Shown: positions 22,080 to 33,174 of the stretch, piece after piece
How positions within the stretch are numbered: position 1 is the stretch's first letter
Layout: every line of letters begins with the position of its first letter
Source of the DNA: Isoetes taiwanensis
Lineage: Eukaryota > Streptophyta > Lycopodiopsida > Isoetales > Isoetaceae
Length of the DNA stretch: 64,000 nt
Direction: 5' to 3'
Assembly (NCBI GenBank): GCA_021234155.1
Contig: JAJEKV010000887.1
Location: 1-64,000 of the forward strand
The notes under the pieces: model-generated
What the model was told of the DNA's origin: nothing
The model's input: only the letters and a program-made list of their open reading frames with translations
Databases searched by the model: none
Translations under genes and position numbers: made by a program

Positions 22080-23063
22080 CCCCTTTTTTATTTCCTTTTA
22101 TCGTTTCTAATTAGTTCAGATGTGTGGAATCCATAATGCATCACTTATTTTCATAGACAAGGAAAAGGTAATCCATTAAGACTCCATTGTTGTTTGTTTG
22201 GAGAGTAGAAACATTCAAGTTGTAGAAGCTTCAGTTGTTGTATTTAGACACGGTGGCTACCATAGTAGGAAGCATGCAGAAAGTTGTCTAATGTTTCTGG
22301 ACAAGATTCCTAAATCCACATCAGGATTTCTCCAATCAACTAGACATCACTAGTTATGTTACAATACTGTGGCAGAAAAGGAGAATAGAACTGTGGACAA
22401 AGAAATGAAGTAAGATAAAGCATTTAGGAATGGAATTGGTTAATATAGCAATGCTAAAAATTTTACATATATCTTTTATCCTTGCATATGGTCAATCACA
22501 ATCACTGTAGTTTGTAGTCTGGTTATAGCGTTATCTTGCTTGAAACGTTTATGCTTGCTTCTCCTTGTATTTTAAAATTTACCTTTTAGGTTACTTGGAA
22601 AAGAGACATCCTACATATTTCTACAAGCGAGTAGGATCAATCTACTTAATAAGAATGTATGTCATTGCTTGGGATGGCTATTTGGTGCCCTTTTGCTCTA
22701 TAGACTGTGCCGAAGAAATTGATATATGTGGCTAAGAAATAACTATAATATATGTTAATTGATACCAATTTGGTGCGAATGATTTTTTAACGGATTTTGT
22801 TATGTCAAAGATTTTGTTTGGGGGTGTATTATAGTTGGGGGTGTCTATAAATTTTTTTTGGCCATCGGATGCTGGCATATCTCACAGCATATGCCATGGG
22901 GCGGAATTGCAGCCCTCAAATGCAAGTCAAGATGGGATCAAAACCCCCATATTTGACTTACCCCTAACATTCCACTAAACCATTGAATAAATACAATATC
23001 TGAAAATTAGCAGCCTTACCAAATAAAAAATTATGAGCCCAGTAGAAGTTCTGACGCTCATCC
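22080..23063. other. AT-rich sequence without recognisable gene
   Basis: No coding pattern was recognised between the Harbinger-like remnant and the hairpin downstream of HUH copy iii. Confidence 0.45.
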
Positions 23064-23105
23064 AGGCATACTAGGAATCCCAGAAGAGGGATGCCTAGTA
23101 TGCCT
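23064..23105. repeat. Perfect 12-bp hairpin downstream of HUH copy iii
   Basis: Arms AGGCATACTAGG and CCTAGTATGCCT with an 18-base spacer that itself can pair ATCCC with GGGAT. It lies about 300 bp beyond the 3' end of the minus-strand HUH-like gene. Confidence 0.75.
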
Positions 23106-23399
23106 AGGGGCCGAAGCGCACTAACAAATTAAACAAGTCAGTATCAACATATTATTTCAAAAAAAACAGCATTGGGAATTTCGGCCACATTATACAGCAG
23201 TAGGCTACTGCAACAGATTCAACACGTGTCAAAATCATAGCCAGCAAAACAATCATACCTGTCAAGCAACTCCATGCTGCTGAAACACATTCAACATGAC
23301 ATTTAGAAGATAAACAACCCTGTTATTTCCACAATATAAAACCATAACGAGTTCTCTCAAGCCCACACAAAAGAACAGAAGCAACAAGATGTAAACATA

Positions 23400-24165
23400 T
23401 CAGTTCATAGTGGAGCCACTCTGTGCATGTCTAATAAGTTCATCTAGTTTCCGTATTTCTTGCACAAGCAATACCCTAGCAAGGCTCATATGAGAGCGCA
23501 AGATATGCAACTCAGAAACGGGCACCCCCAATTGATCCCACTCCACAGTAGATATAACATTCTGAATTGAGGCATAAAACCTCAAGAACAACTAAGTTTT
23601 TGGTATCACCAGCTCCCCACCTCAAATATAAATCACCTTTCTCGATGGCAGCCTCACTAGCATTATGAAGATGGGAGACATATTGAACCTTTCCCACATC
23701 CTTCATACAATAGCCAATCATACCCTCAAAACAATGAAGGCGAGTGTTCTTCAGGGCTTTACAGACCAAGATCACACCAGGAGGCTTACAAACCCAATTG
23801 AAGTCTTTTTTTATGGCATCATTCATGGCCCTAGGGCTTTTAAACCGGGCTCCAAAAACAGCCTGACAATGCAAATGATCTACAGTAGCACCACGTTCCA
23901 TGGCCACAGCTCCAGCAACACACCTCCGATTGCAAAATTCCACAAGGCCATCATAAAAGCTCATAGGGACATCCTGCCCAGACAAACCTAAGGTAACATT
24001 CACATCTATAAGGTTCCAGTCCTGCTCAGCACAAAAATCACGATCATTCTCTTGGGAATTGGAAGAACTGACATTCAAGATATGGCTCACAGAAGCAGGG
24101 CCAGAGGAACGAGCACTCTTCCTCTTTCTGGCTGCCCTCTTCATAGACATGGCAGAAAACCACAA
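23400..24165 (-). pseudogene. HUH-Rep-like gene, copy iii (best preserved catalytic part, internal deletion)
   Basis: One frame of 217 codons opens with a basic stretch ('MKRAARKRKSARSS'), then 'GLSGQDVPMSFYDGLVEFC', 'GAVAMERGATVDHLHCQAVF' (HUH-type His-Leu-His codons at 23869-23877) and 'CFEGMIGYCMKDVGKVQY' (Tyr 23710-23712, Lys 23701-23703). This is the motif order II-III of Y1 HUH endonucleases, which nick single-stranded DNA through the Tyr. After 'GDTKNLVVL' the middle region seen in copies i and ii is missing; a frameshift leads straight into the C-terminal block 'FYASIQNVISTVEWDQLGVP', 'LRSHMSLARVLLVQEIRKLD' (ending 23400). No SF3 helicase domain was seen, so a plant transposon of Replitron-like type is more likely than a viral Rep (inference). 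Confidence 0.6.
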
Positions 24166-25303
24166 ACAAACACAATCCCACAGAAAAAAACACGGCTGGC
24201 TTACCTATCTCTTCTTCAAGAACACTCCACCTTCGCTCCCCGCCAACGACCGCGACCCCAGCTTATCCACAGCTCCAAAAAAAGAAACACAAGACAGCCA
24301 CGACACATCAGAGGCAGCTCCGCCATCCCTGGAGTACCCCAAGGAAGAACCAGCAGTTCCGGCCAACCAGGCATCCGGAGCTCCAATATGCCCACCCAAT
24401 ATTCTAGGGTTAGGAATCTCACTTGCCACCGTCAGCAAAATACACTTTCACATACGAATACCCCACTCAAACAATTGGAAATCTTATGTTATAAATATAA
24501 CATTCCTAATTTCGGACACATTATGACATCTGATGTGTGAATGCATTTTTAACGCATTCCGTTATGTGCGAAAATAAGGTAACCATTTATGTGTGAATGC
24601 ATTTTTTAATAACTTTTGTTATCTTAATATGAAGTTAAAGCATGTGCGAAAGGCCGTTGATGGGAGGAATATTCCTTCCTTTATGCCAAATCAAGGGCCT
24701 TCTCTTTTTTGGAGGCAAGGACCCATACAAATTTCAAAGATGCACAGAAAACAGAACCAACCATTGGCCTGACATGGCCGTAAAATTCAAAATACCAAAT
24801 ACTGCACACAACAAGCAGTAGCGGCGGCCTGCACTACCCGGCTCCATCGTCTACAACGGTGCACTGTAATCCGCATGCCGATCATATGGTTGAAGCAAAG
24901 AGGAGCAAAGAACACCCATTCAATAAGCGACTCTCATCTATCCATCTACTGCTATCCATCTCTCATGTGGGATTTGAACCCACGGTACCGAAACTTTCAA
25001 ATAGAGAAAACAAAGCAGAGAAGCAAAGAGGGCACAGAAAACTACTTCCCAAGCACCTTCCAGATGACTTTTAGACTACTTCTTTCACATAATATAGAAA
25101 GACAGATGAGAAGGAACGACACAGATAATCTAACGAGGCCACCGGACCCCTGCACTGCTCTGCACAATCCGCTGCCTTGCTCTGCTCTAATGGCCGCCGC
25201 AAAATTTATTCTTTGGTCTCTGATATTGCATTGATTTGATGCTCCCAGGCCCGCTATCTCCTTTGATGCCCTGTAACAAGTAAAACCTGCAAAAAGAAAC
25301 GGA

Positions 25304-25390
25304 GGAATCGAACCAGAGCTCTAAGAAAAGAAAGGGGCGTGCAGTCTTATCTATTCCCTAGGAAAACGGCCCCCTACCACTGCAAAAAAA
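25304..25390 (-). other. tRNA-derived SINE-like pol III promoter
   Basis: On the minus strand GCAGTGGTAGGGG (A-box-like, near 25375-25388) is followed after about 55 bases by a perfect B box GGTTCGATTCC (25304-25314). No cloverleaf was found, so it is probably a SINE head rather than a tRNA. Confidence 0.4.
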
Positions 25391-25554
25391 AATACATTCT
25401 AAAAACCTAAAAAGGAAATATGACCACTAAATGAAAATAAGCTGCTCTAACCCTGCAAAACATACGGTTTCACATACTATACATGATAGGAATCATAGTC
25501 CAAACCATGCGAGAGAGGCCCTTTCCCAATACCAAACGGATTGGGTAAACTTAA

Positions 25555-25702
25555 TAGCAATAATTTAAGCTAACAAGAGCAAGGTTAAAAGTTATTTTTA
25601 AGATAATATAGGCCCTAAACCTTTCATATGAACCCTAATATTTTAGGGTTTGAAGCAGGGTTTTTTCTTTTCATCCGCCGGAGGTCGCACCCCAGCTCCG
25701 AC
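25555..25702 (+). promoter_or_regulatory. RPL18 copy 1 promoter / 5' UTR with telo-box-like motif
   Basis: AACCCTAATATTTTAGGGTT at about 25631-25650 contains telo-box-like AACCCTAA and its inverse TTAGGGTT, elements common in plant ribosomal-protein promoters. It lies about 55 bp before the ATG and is conserved in all three copies of the segment. Confidence 0.6.
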
Positions 25703-26933
25703 ATGGTATTTCACCTTTTCAGTATCCTTGATTGTAGTGTTATTTTCTCCGACTTTACACCCTTGGAAATACTGTGCAGGGTATCGATCTTGAGAAGGGC
25801 GGATGCAGAAAAAACACAGGCCGAACAGCTCCGAAGAGCAACAATGTCTACCTTAAGCTGCTAGTAAAGGTTTGTTTCTGTTCGTCATATTTTGATCTTG
25901 TACTTAGTTTGATCAAATTACATTTTGACTCGGATTCTGTGGCTTGTGGGTTAGTGAATGTTTTTTCTTTTTTGGTTTGTATCAGCTGTATCGCTTTTTG
26001 GTAAGAAGAACCAATAGTCCTTTCAATGCGGTTGTGCTTAAGCGTCTGTTTATGAGCAAGACAAACCGCCCTCCTGTTTCTCTTTCTCGTTTAACGAAGA
26101 ATATGAAGGGTCAAGAAGATAAAATTGCAGTTGTAGTTGGAACTGTAACAGATGATCAGAGACTATATGAACTCCCGGCTCTTAAAGTTGCTGCCCTCAA
26201 ATTTACAGCGACTGCACGGGCTCGGATTCTGAAGGCTGGAGGGGAAGTGCTTACGTTTGATCAGCTTGCACTGCGGTCACCCACTGGATCGAATACGGTA
26301 CGCTTGCACACTTAATAATATCATATCAGGTTTAGGCATTTTAATCAGATTCCCAATAAGAGCTTGGCACCACTTAAAACTTTTCTGAAGTTTTTTAATT
26401 TGAATTTAGGCATTTTAATAGGACTTTTTATAAAGAGTTTGGCACCATAGGACTTTTTATAAAGAGTTTGGCACCACTTAACTTTGTATGATGTTTTATG
26501 GTTTGAATTTCTTAAAGAGCTTGGTATCCTAGATAAAGGTCACTCTACTTGAAAATTTTGCTTTGCATTATTCAAGCTGTGATGTAACTGTTCTTAAAGA
26601 GCTTGGTATCCTAGATAAAGGTCACTCTACTTGAAAATTTTGCTTTGCATTATTCAAGCTGTGATGTAACTGTATATGCTGACTCTGTGATGGCATTATT
26701 ACCTTTTGCATTTAGCGATAATTATTTCAATTCCAATGTATATGGCATAATTCTGTTTTGCGTTTACTTATTAGATTCTGCTGAGAGGGCCAAAGAATTC
26801 TCGTGAAGCAGTGAAGCACTTTGGACCAGCACCTGGTGTGCCTCACAGCCACACTAAACCTTATGTTCGGGCAAAGGGCCGCAAGTTTGAGAAAGCACGT
26901 GGTAGAAGAAATAGCAGAGGATTTAGAGTATAG
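25703..26933 (+). CDS. RPL18: 60S ribosomal protein eL18, copy 1 (four coding exons)
   Basis: Cytosolic large-subunit ribosomal protein. Exons: 25703-25705 (ATG alone), 25780-25869, 25986-26297 and 26775-26933, all with GT-AG introns of 74, 116, 116+ and longer lengths. The spliced product is 187 aa, the usual plant eL18 length. It starts [21 protein letters not shown], continues '[20 protein letters not shown]', '[20 protein letters not shown]', '[20 protein letters not shown]' and '[15 protein letters not shown]', and ends '[20 protein letters not shown]', '[15 protein letters not shown]'. The initiator codon sits alone in exon 1, directly before the GT of intron 1. No lesion was seen; this copy appears functional. 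Confidence 0.93.
26511..26674 (+). repeat. 82-bp tandem duplication in RPL18 copy 1 intron 3
   Basis: 26511-26592 is repeated at 26593-26674 almost without change. RPL18 copy 2 has one unit only. A 29-bp unit (ATAGGACTTTTTATAAAGAG...) just upstream (about 26420-26478) is also doubled only in copy 1. Both duplications arose after, or were lost since, the segmental duplication. Confidence 0.85.
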
Positions 26934-29900
26934 CCTGAGTATTGCTGATAGAATTTTGCCCTGGAACGTTTTTATTGAACGTTTTCATTCTATATCTGTA
27001 ATAGCTATAAATCTTAAGTGTTTGGTTTCTGTAATTGGAGTTGTTCATTTGGAACTGTGTATATCTTATTATATGGAGTGCAGTATGAACGTAAATTGAG
27101 GGCATATCATTTGACCTGGCAAAAGAATAACTTGGGGGGGACTTTTGGAATAGCTTGAAGAGACATGATTTGCAAAATTTGGCGAGAAAGCTTTTATGCT
27201 TTGAGTGGCCTTTCTAAAAACACCCAACTCTTACTCACCCTTACTGAATACACCAAACTTACTCGGGTGCAACTAAAAAACAAGGAAATGAGTCTTGAAA
27301 CTTTCACATTTACAAAGGTGCAAAAAGTCTCAAGAATCCTGCAAAACAAGAACTCAGAAAACGAAAAGGAATAGGATATCTTACTGCTCTTGCTTTTAAA
27401 GTTCCTAAGAAAATAAAATATCGTAAAGAAGAAACGGAAATAATTTTCTTCTAACATGCAACTAGGTGGTCTATTGAAATGGAGTCGCTCCAAGGAAAAC
27501 AAGTTGCTATGGCATGATAGGTTGCCCTCACTTCATTTCAAGGACAAGGATTTATAGGAAAGAGGCCACATCTAAAAGAAACAAGGAAAATCTGCAGTTC
27601 TGAATTCCCGCGCTATATTTCTCAACAATCCAGAAGGGATTGATGTAAGCGCATGAGGACAAGGTGTGATCAAAATAAAAAAGGTGTATTCCTCAACAAC
27701 TCAGAAGGGATTGGTCTAAGCGCATGAGGAAAAGCTCTGATCAAAATAAAAAAAGTGCAGGAGAGTGGATTCTTGTTTTGAAATAAAGCCACGCTTAAAA
27801 CATAAATGATCATGCTTCCTTTTTCACGGACATGTTAATGGAGCAATCAATGAAATGTAAAGAGCCGTGGATTTAAAAGAGTTCAATTGCGTCGTGGGCT
27901 CAAGCAGACTATACGTGAATTAGACCACGAGATTATTAATTCGATCAGAGTTTGCATTGTAGAAACACACTTAGACCAAGACATCATCAAAAGAGAATAT
28001 AGAAAGCACTCCATATAAACAAGACATTGCCAAGTTCATCCTGACAAAAAGAAACTATTTGAGTTTGTGAATGGTAACAGAAAGATCATCAACAAGACAA
28101 CTTCGCACTTGACAGCTATATTAAAGCAGAAAAGATTGTGATTGTGAGTATGGTATGCACTATTGAGGAGTTTGCAGGGGATTTGCTGGCAAATATAGCG
28201 GACTATGAAGGCTATCTATAAGACTAATATTCCAACAATCTATAAGACCAAGAAGCAAAGAATCCTCACCCCAGCTAAAAGACCAAGACAAGTTATCAGT
28301 TTCGCATTCAACATGGAAGGGCAACCTTGCATAATATGGGCAACGATGATGATTCTATCCTGTAAGATGGTAGAAGAAGGGGCTTCTGAGGTAACCCAAA
28401 AAATAAACTTGTAAGTGCCAGATCAAAATAATAAAATACAATAGGCAGGGCTCTTCGCAAGAATTTGGCTCTCATCTCAACACCGTAAACTGCTACTATA
28501 TGCAAAAAAAAAGAGATCTGAAGGAGATGGATTGCAAATAGAGCCATTAACAACTTGATACAAGCTCTAACTTAATAGAAATTTGATATGTCCAAAAAGA
28601 TTCATCAGAGATTAATGAAATCCCTTCAACATATGTAAAGCAAGCCCCAACAAATTGCAGTCATGCAACTTGGGCTGCGATTATCGCGACCACTTTGCCA
28701 TGGAATTCTGAACCCCGAAAAAATAAAGATCAGTGTGATTATGAAGAGGTAGTTATTTCTTACTAAAAAAAGAATTGAAGCATGAAAAACTTGCATTCTA
28801 AGATTGTAGGAACAACAATAAGGCATAAAATTTGCATTCTTGCCACATGTAATATATAAAAATGAAATGTATGATAAGAGATGAGTTGCAGGAGAGCAAA
28901 TGGGTAAGCCGCATAATTAAAGATTTGTTTTCATCATCAAAGCTCGTCTTTTTAGTGCATAACTTCAGGTCAGATAATATGATATCACCACATGCTTCAA
29001 CATTATTGGATTTTCTTATTGACATGGAACAGAGGTCGAACAATGTTTTTTTTGGAAATATAGAACATTACCAAGACAGGTAAATACTACACTTTGTTGT
29101 ATATAGTGTTACATCTTAGATCCACTATTACGAACCAATTGAATCCACGATTGCTTACCTACTTGTCACTAGATGAGATGGTTTATGCTCATGTAAACTA
29201 TATTAAGGAATGCGATGACAGAATAGTTCTTGCAAGTCGTCGTTGGGATCAATCTTCTATGCCCCTATTATAATGTCAAGGATAGGATCAATATTGTATG
29301 CTTGTGTTAAACTGCCTAATCCTTTGAAAATAGTGCATTTAAACTTTTTTTTTTCATGGAGGACGACAATCTATAATCAAGGAAAATCAAGATACATACA
29401 AGGGATCTGTGACGGGACTCAAAACCTAGAGGACGAAATAGTCCACTAAGCAAAACCACCCATACACAGAATATAATCATACTCGTTGTGCCACGTTGAG
29501 GCGTTTAATAGCCTCATCACGATCATCATGTTCTGCATCATCGAGATGATCATCAACAAACATCAAATTATTATGCCACTGAATAGTACGAGGTAGGATA
29601 GCCTCGTGAGATGACATAGCAGACTTCTTCCTCGCTGCCTTCTTCCAATTGACCTGTTGCCATAACTCTTTAGCGCACTGAAGATTAGGACTATCAGCCA
29701 TAACAACCTCCATTGAGTTGTTTGTTTCTCCAGTTATTTGCACCTATTTGTGATGTGTCTTTTTGGATGATTTTATACTCAATTCTACCTCCTAGGTATC
29801 AAATTGATTATCGATTAAACTTCTTTTCACTTGGCTTTGTACGCCTTCAAAATTTGGAGATGCCCAAATTGTAGATGAGCTAGCATTCAAGAAAAACTGA

Positions 29901-30567
29901 AGAAATTCACATTATTTAACTATGGGAACATAATACAACAACACAACATGAGCACTTTTTCATAAGTGAAAATGTTAATTTAGGGGAAATAAGCCCTGAT
30001 GCTTTCTTTTATTTGCGGGTAGTTTCAAATATATTTCACAAAGACGCCATTAGCAGATTGAAAAGTTGGATGGATGCATAATTAGTGCATGCATGAATAT
30101 AACAAGGTAGATGCTTAAAGTTTCAAGTCTACATCTGTGATCAAACTGCATTAATGATTAAGTCCATTGTGCTAGCAAGTTTGGGCACCATGGGCACAAA
30201 GATAGGTGATGACTCAATGAGAAATAATGTGATTCTTTGACAATCATCAATAAATTAGGTTACAATCATCAACATAAAGAATAGCGGAATTTAGATATGC
30301 ACGTTGGCTAGCCAGAATTGTTATACGTGGACACAATCAATGCAACTTCTAAACATTTTCATTGACCATGTGCTAACTAATACTGCAACAAAGTATGCAA
30401 AACAAAGCATACATTGGAATTGACAGATAAATAATTTAGAGCAACCTACACCTAGTTTTCAGCTGATATATTGTCAGACAGTTGTATTCTACATCGTCTA
30501 AAGCATTATTCAAAGCGGGCAGCACATGATAGTACAGAAAGAGCAAAGCCCATTACCTCTGTTCATA
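26934..30567. other. Downstream part of duplicated segment, exon-like stretches
   Basis: Mostly non-coding. Two stretches keep similar open frames in both copies: 28862-29083 ('IRDELQESKWVSRIIKDLFS', ending at CAAGACAG|GTAAAT, a good donor; copy 2 at 37670-37894), and a minus-strand frame at 29477-29743 ('KELWQQVNWKKAARKKSAMS'; in copy 2 broken by a 2-bp insertion near 38473). I recognise neither. They may be fragments of older genes or transposons. Confidence 0.4.
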
Positions 30568-30572
30568 AATAG

Positions 30573-31197
30573 TGTAGCTTGTATCCGGCAGGTGGACGCC
30601 CTCCATGCTAAAGACTTCAAAAACGTTGGTGCCTATATTGATCATCTCTGCCATACGAATGGAGCAGCTATTCCTCTTGCATCTAACTTAGCAATGTAAG
30701 CTTGTCATCTTACATAATGATTCCAAGTGTAGGTATAAGAGACAAAATAAAGCCACAACAATCATTAATCATAGGAGCCACACATGTTTTATTCAAATGC
30801 ATATAATAGCTAAGGAACTTTGTTGACCTTAAAAGAGATGAGCATCTGGACAGTAGATCATGCAAAAGATTTAATGCTCAATCTTGCATGTAGAGAGATT
30901 GATCAGGGCCAGTAGCTTTGTGTTAGATTTATGACATATTTAACAAAATTTGGACTTATTTAAATCTAATAAATGTACTTCATGAATGCCATGATAATAT
31001 TATATGTATTTTTAGCTCTTATTGATTTTGATAATTTATTCTGTTTATCTTTAGATAAAAAATATGATACTTATTAAAGTTTAAAGTTATTTTTTAAACT
31101 AATTCTCGATTTCATCTATTTAGAATTAAATTTTCATCTAAAATAACTTTGTATAATTAAAATGCTATTCTTTTCAAAATATTTAAAGAGAGTTTTA
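30573..31197 (+). repeat. Segment repeated at 50114-50737
   Basis: Starts TGTAGCTTGTATCCGGCAGG and is repeated nearly exactly at 50114-50737. It contains an exon-like frame ('QVDALHAKDFKN', 'GAYIDHLC') ending at GCAAT|GTAAGC, and at its right end the left arm of an AT-rich foldback. In copy 1 it directly follows the RPL18 block; for copy 2 the CACTA element lies between. Confidence 0.85.
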
Positions 31198-31731
31198 GAT
31201 TGAAATTAATTAAATGATAACCTTTATGTTTAATAAAAAAATAAATAGTTTATTATTGATTAAATGTCAATATATTTCATTTCATCAATAATAAATTATT
31301 CAATAGTTATTATTAAGCCAATAACTTTGTATCATTTAATTAATTTTAACCTAAAACCTTTCTTAAAGTATTCTTAAAAGTGTAAAAGTTTATAAATTGT
31401 GAAATTCTAATAATAATTTTACGTCAATCGCTTATCAAACCATCATATTTCATTTAATTGTCATGATTGCTAAATTTTGAATCTGTTAAATCACCACAAA
31501 TTGAAATTTTTATATTCTTGAAATGTCTAATTCTAAATAGATTCAAACGAAAATTAGTTTGGTAATCAAGTTTATTCTTTGATAACCATTATAGTTTTAG
31601 TTGAAAGATAAACCTATATAATTAAAACTTAAACAATCAAGAAGAATCAAACAATACATATATTCTTATAATGGCGTTCCTGAAGTGTTATCTATTAAAT
31701 CTGAATAAGTCCAAATTTTGTTGAATATGTT
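30934..31731. repeat. AT-rich foldback, about 800 bp, long diverged arms
   Basis: The left start CATATTTAACAAAATTTGGAC pairs with the right end GTCCAAATTTTGTTGAATATG, and matching words continue inward for some 300 bp or more (for example CTATTTAGAATTA against TAATTCTAAATAG). The centre is near 31330. No coding frame is present. The 50-kb copy contains the left arm only, cut at 50737. Confidence 0.75.
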
Positions 31732-31800
31732 TATTTCTAAATGGTTCTGCATGCTTATATGTCATATTTCTAAATGGTTCTGCATGCTTAAATGCCTTAC

Positions 31801-31873
31801 TATAACAAACTCGGGCCTCTGGCTCTCGTTTGTTATACTAGGGCATAACACCCTTGTTCCAGGGTGTTATCCC
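31801..31873. repeat. Two adjacent perfect hairpins
   Basis: TATAACAAAC / GTTTGTTATA (31801-31837), followed after 7 bp by ATAACACCCT / AGGGTGTTAT with a 6-base loop (31845-31870). The second ends about 7 bp before the start of the RPL18 fragment at 31881. Confidence 0.85.
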
Positions 31874-31880
31874 TCTCATA

Positions 31881-32085
31881 TAGCAATAATTTAAGCTAAC
31901 AAGAGCAAGGTTAAAATTTATTTTTAAGATAATATAACTCATGGCCCTAAACCCTTGATATGAACCCTAATATTTTAGGGTTTGAAGCAGAGTATTTTCT
32001 TTTCATCGAAGACGCCGGAGGTCGCACCCCAGCCCCGATATGGCACTTCACCTTTTCAATATCGTTGATTACAGTGTTATTTTCT
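31881..32085 (+). pseudogene. RPL18 5' fragment (promoter, exon 1, part of intron 1)
   Basis: Third copy of the start of the RPL18 segment. It begins at the same base as the full copies (TAGCAATAATTTAAGC), includes the AACCCTAA element and the lone ATG (32039-32041), but the donor after it reads GC instead of GT. Homology stops inside intron 1 near 32085, before exon 2. Shared words (CATCGAAGACGCCGG, ATCGTTGATTACAG) group it with copy 2 rather than copy 1. Confidence 0.85.
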
Positions 32086-32566
32086 ATCCTGGATATCAAA
32101 TTTGACCCAAAAATAGGCCACGTTGTTCATGCCAATGCATCGATGCACCGTGCACCCTCGCCCTACATCGAATTTTCCATTTAGAAATGTGCAAATTTCG
32201 AAATGATATGAAAACCCATATTCTTGATTTTTGGTGCACCGGAAGTTTTTCCCGACAGCTAAAACATTCAAAACCATAGAAAACTAACTTTAAAACAAAA
32301 TCCAAAAAGTTTTTGGAACCTCGAAAAAACCGAATTTAAACAATAGGATAGGATAGGATAAAGCATGTGCGAAAGAACCATTAATCACTCTTATATAATG
32401 CATGTACATTTTTTTCATTTCATATTTTGTTTGATGTATTTTCGTTGCAATTGATTCTCATGCTGACACGCGTCGCGAAAACCCCTTGCGCCGCCGGCCC
32501 TTTCCCTCTGCGATTCCACTCCGTTGGACCCAGGCCGCATCTACCATACCTCCACTTCCTCAACGC

Positions 32567-32755
32567 CTAGATCTGTGAAAACAGAGAATATAGCAGAATA
32601 TAGAGAAACATTAGTGGGCAACAATCCTTTGCATCGCCGGACTTGGGAAGATCGGCCTTTTCAGACTCTTCCTTTCCGGTCTCTTCTACTATAACCTGCT
32701 CCACCGGAGCTGTAACCTCCACAGCAGCCTGCGGTTCTACATCCTGAGCTGCCAT
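32567..32755 (-). CDS. Short acidic hypothetical protein or first exon
   Basis: A 62-codon frame starts 'MAAQDVEPQAAVEVTAPVEQ', runs through an acidic stretch ('EETGKEESEKAD') and then becomes hydrophobic and irregular, as expected if an intron donor was missed near codon 44 or the gene is truncated. I do not recognise the protein. It diverges from a promoter-like region at 32840-32920 on the opposite strand. Confidence 0.3.
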   Translation of the reverse strand: MAAQDVEPQAAVEVTAPVEQVIVEETGKEESEKADLPKSGDAKDCCPLMFLYILLYSLFSQI

Positions 32756-32841
32756 AGCTAAAAAATCAAATAAAAAATCAAGATCGGGCTATCAAAAACG
32801 CTTGATCCGACCCAGGTGTAACATTTACTGTGGATCTCTCT

Positions 32842-32920
32842 GGGTATAAATAGGCTTAGATCGCCCAATTTTTTCAATTCGCTAGACTCACTAAGACTGC
32901 AAGCCAATTTCATATAAAGG
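32842..32920 (+). promoter_or_regulatory. Core promoter with TATA box and 5'-UTR exon end
   Basis: GGGTATAAATAGGC (about 32845) fits a plant TATA box. About 30 bp downstream lies a pyrimidine-rich start region, then TCATATAAAG|GTATGC, a plausible splice donor (about 32919). No convincing downstream CDS was found; a 31-codon frame at 33079-33174 is the only candidate. Confidence 0.35.
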
Positions 32921-33174
32921 TATGCACCCTATTTCCGAATTTGTTTTCGAATCCCCTGCTTTTTTTTTTTATTTCACGCAGTAGCAGCAGTTCTTATCTT
33001 CATCTGCTATATTATGTTATAAGTGAGATTAATTACGGAATTAGCCCTTGAATAGACTCACCTGTATCTTTTTCTGCTATGAGTGAAAAATTCGTTGCCC
33101 TTAGCGCTCTCTTGACTGCGCCAAAATTTGCAAACATGATAATGCTTGCCCTGAGTTTAGCCACAGAAGACTAA

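Larger units (their letters stand above)
25555..30567 (+). repeat. Duplicated 5-kb segment, copy 1 (carries RPL18)
   Basis: Runs from TAGCAATAATTTAAGC to about CTCTGTTCATA and is repeated in direct orientation at 34578-39363 with only scattered substitutions and indels. Copy 1 has an extra 29-bp and an extra 82-bp tandem unit in RPL18 intron 3, and about 130 bp near 28162-28291 that copy 2 lacks. Beyond 30567 the copies diverge. Confidence 0.9.

Noticed and set aside
23400-24165. HUH copies as an integrated geminivirus-like Rep
   Set aside because: HUH and YxxK order fits, but no helicase domain, a different C-terminal block, and several dispersed copies with their own non-viral domain; a transposon origin fits better.
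24964-24985. T-arm-like GTGGGTTCAAATCCCAC on the minus strand
   Set aside because: Good B-box and stem, but no A box or cloverleaf upstream; left as chance or a very short tRNA relic.
32343-32362. AGGAT tandem units as another LINE tail
   Set aside because: The adjacent sequence lacks the 3' UTR words of the LINE family in either orientation.
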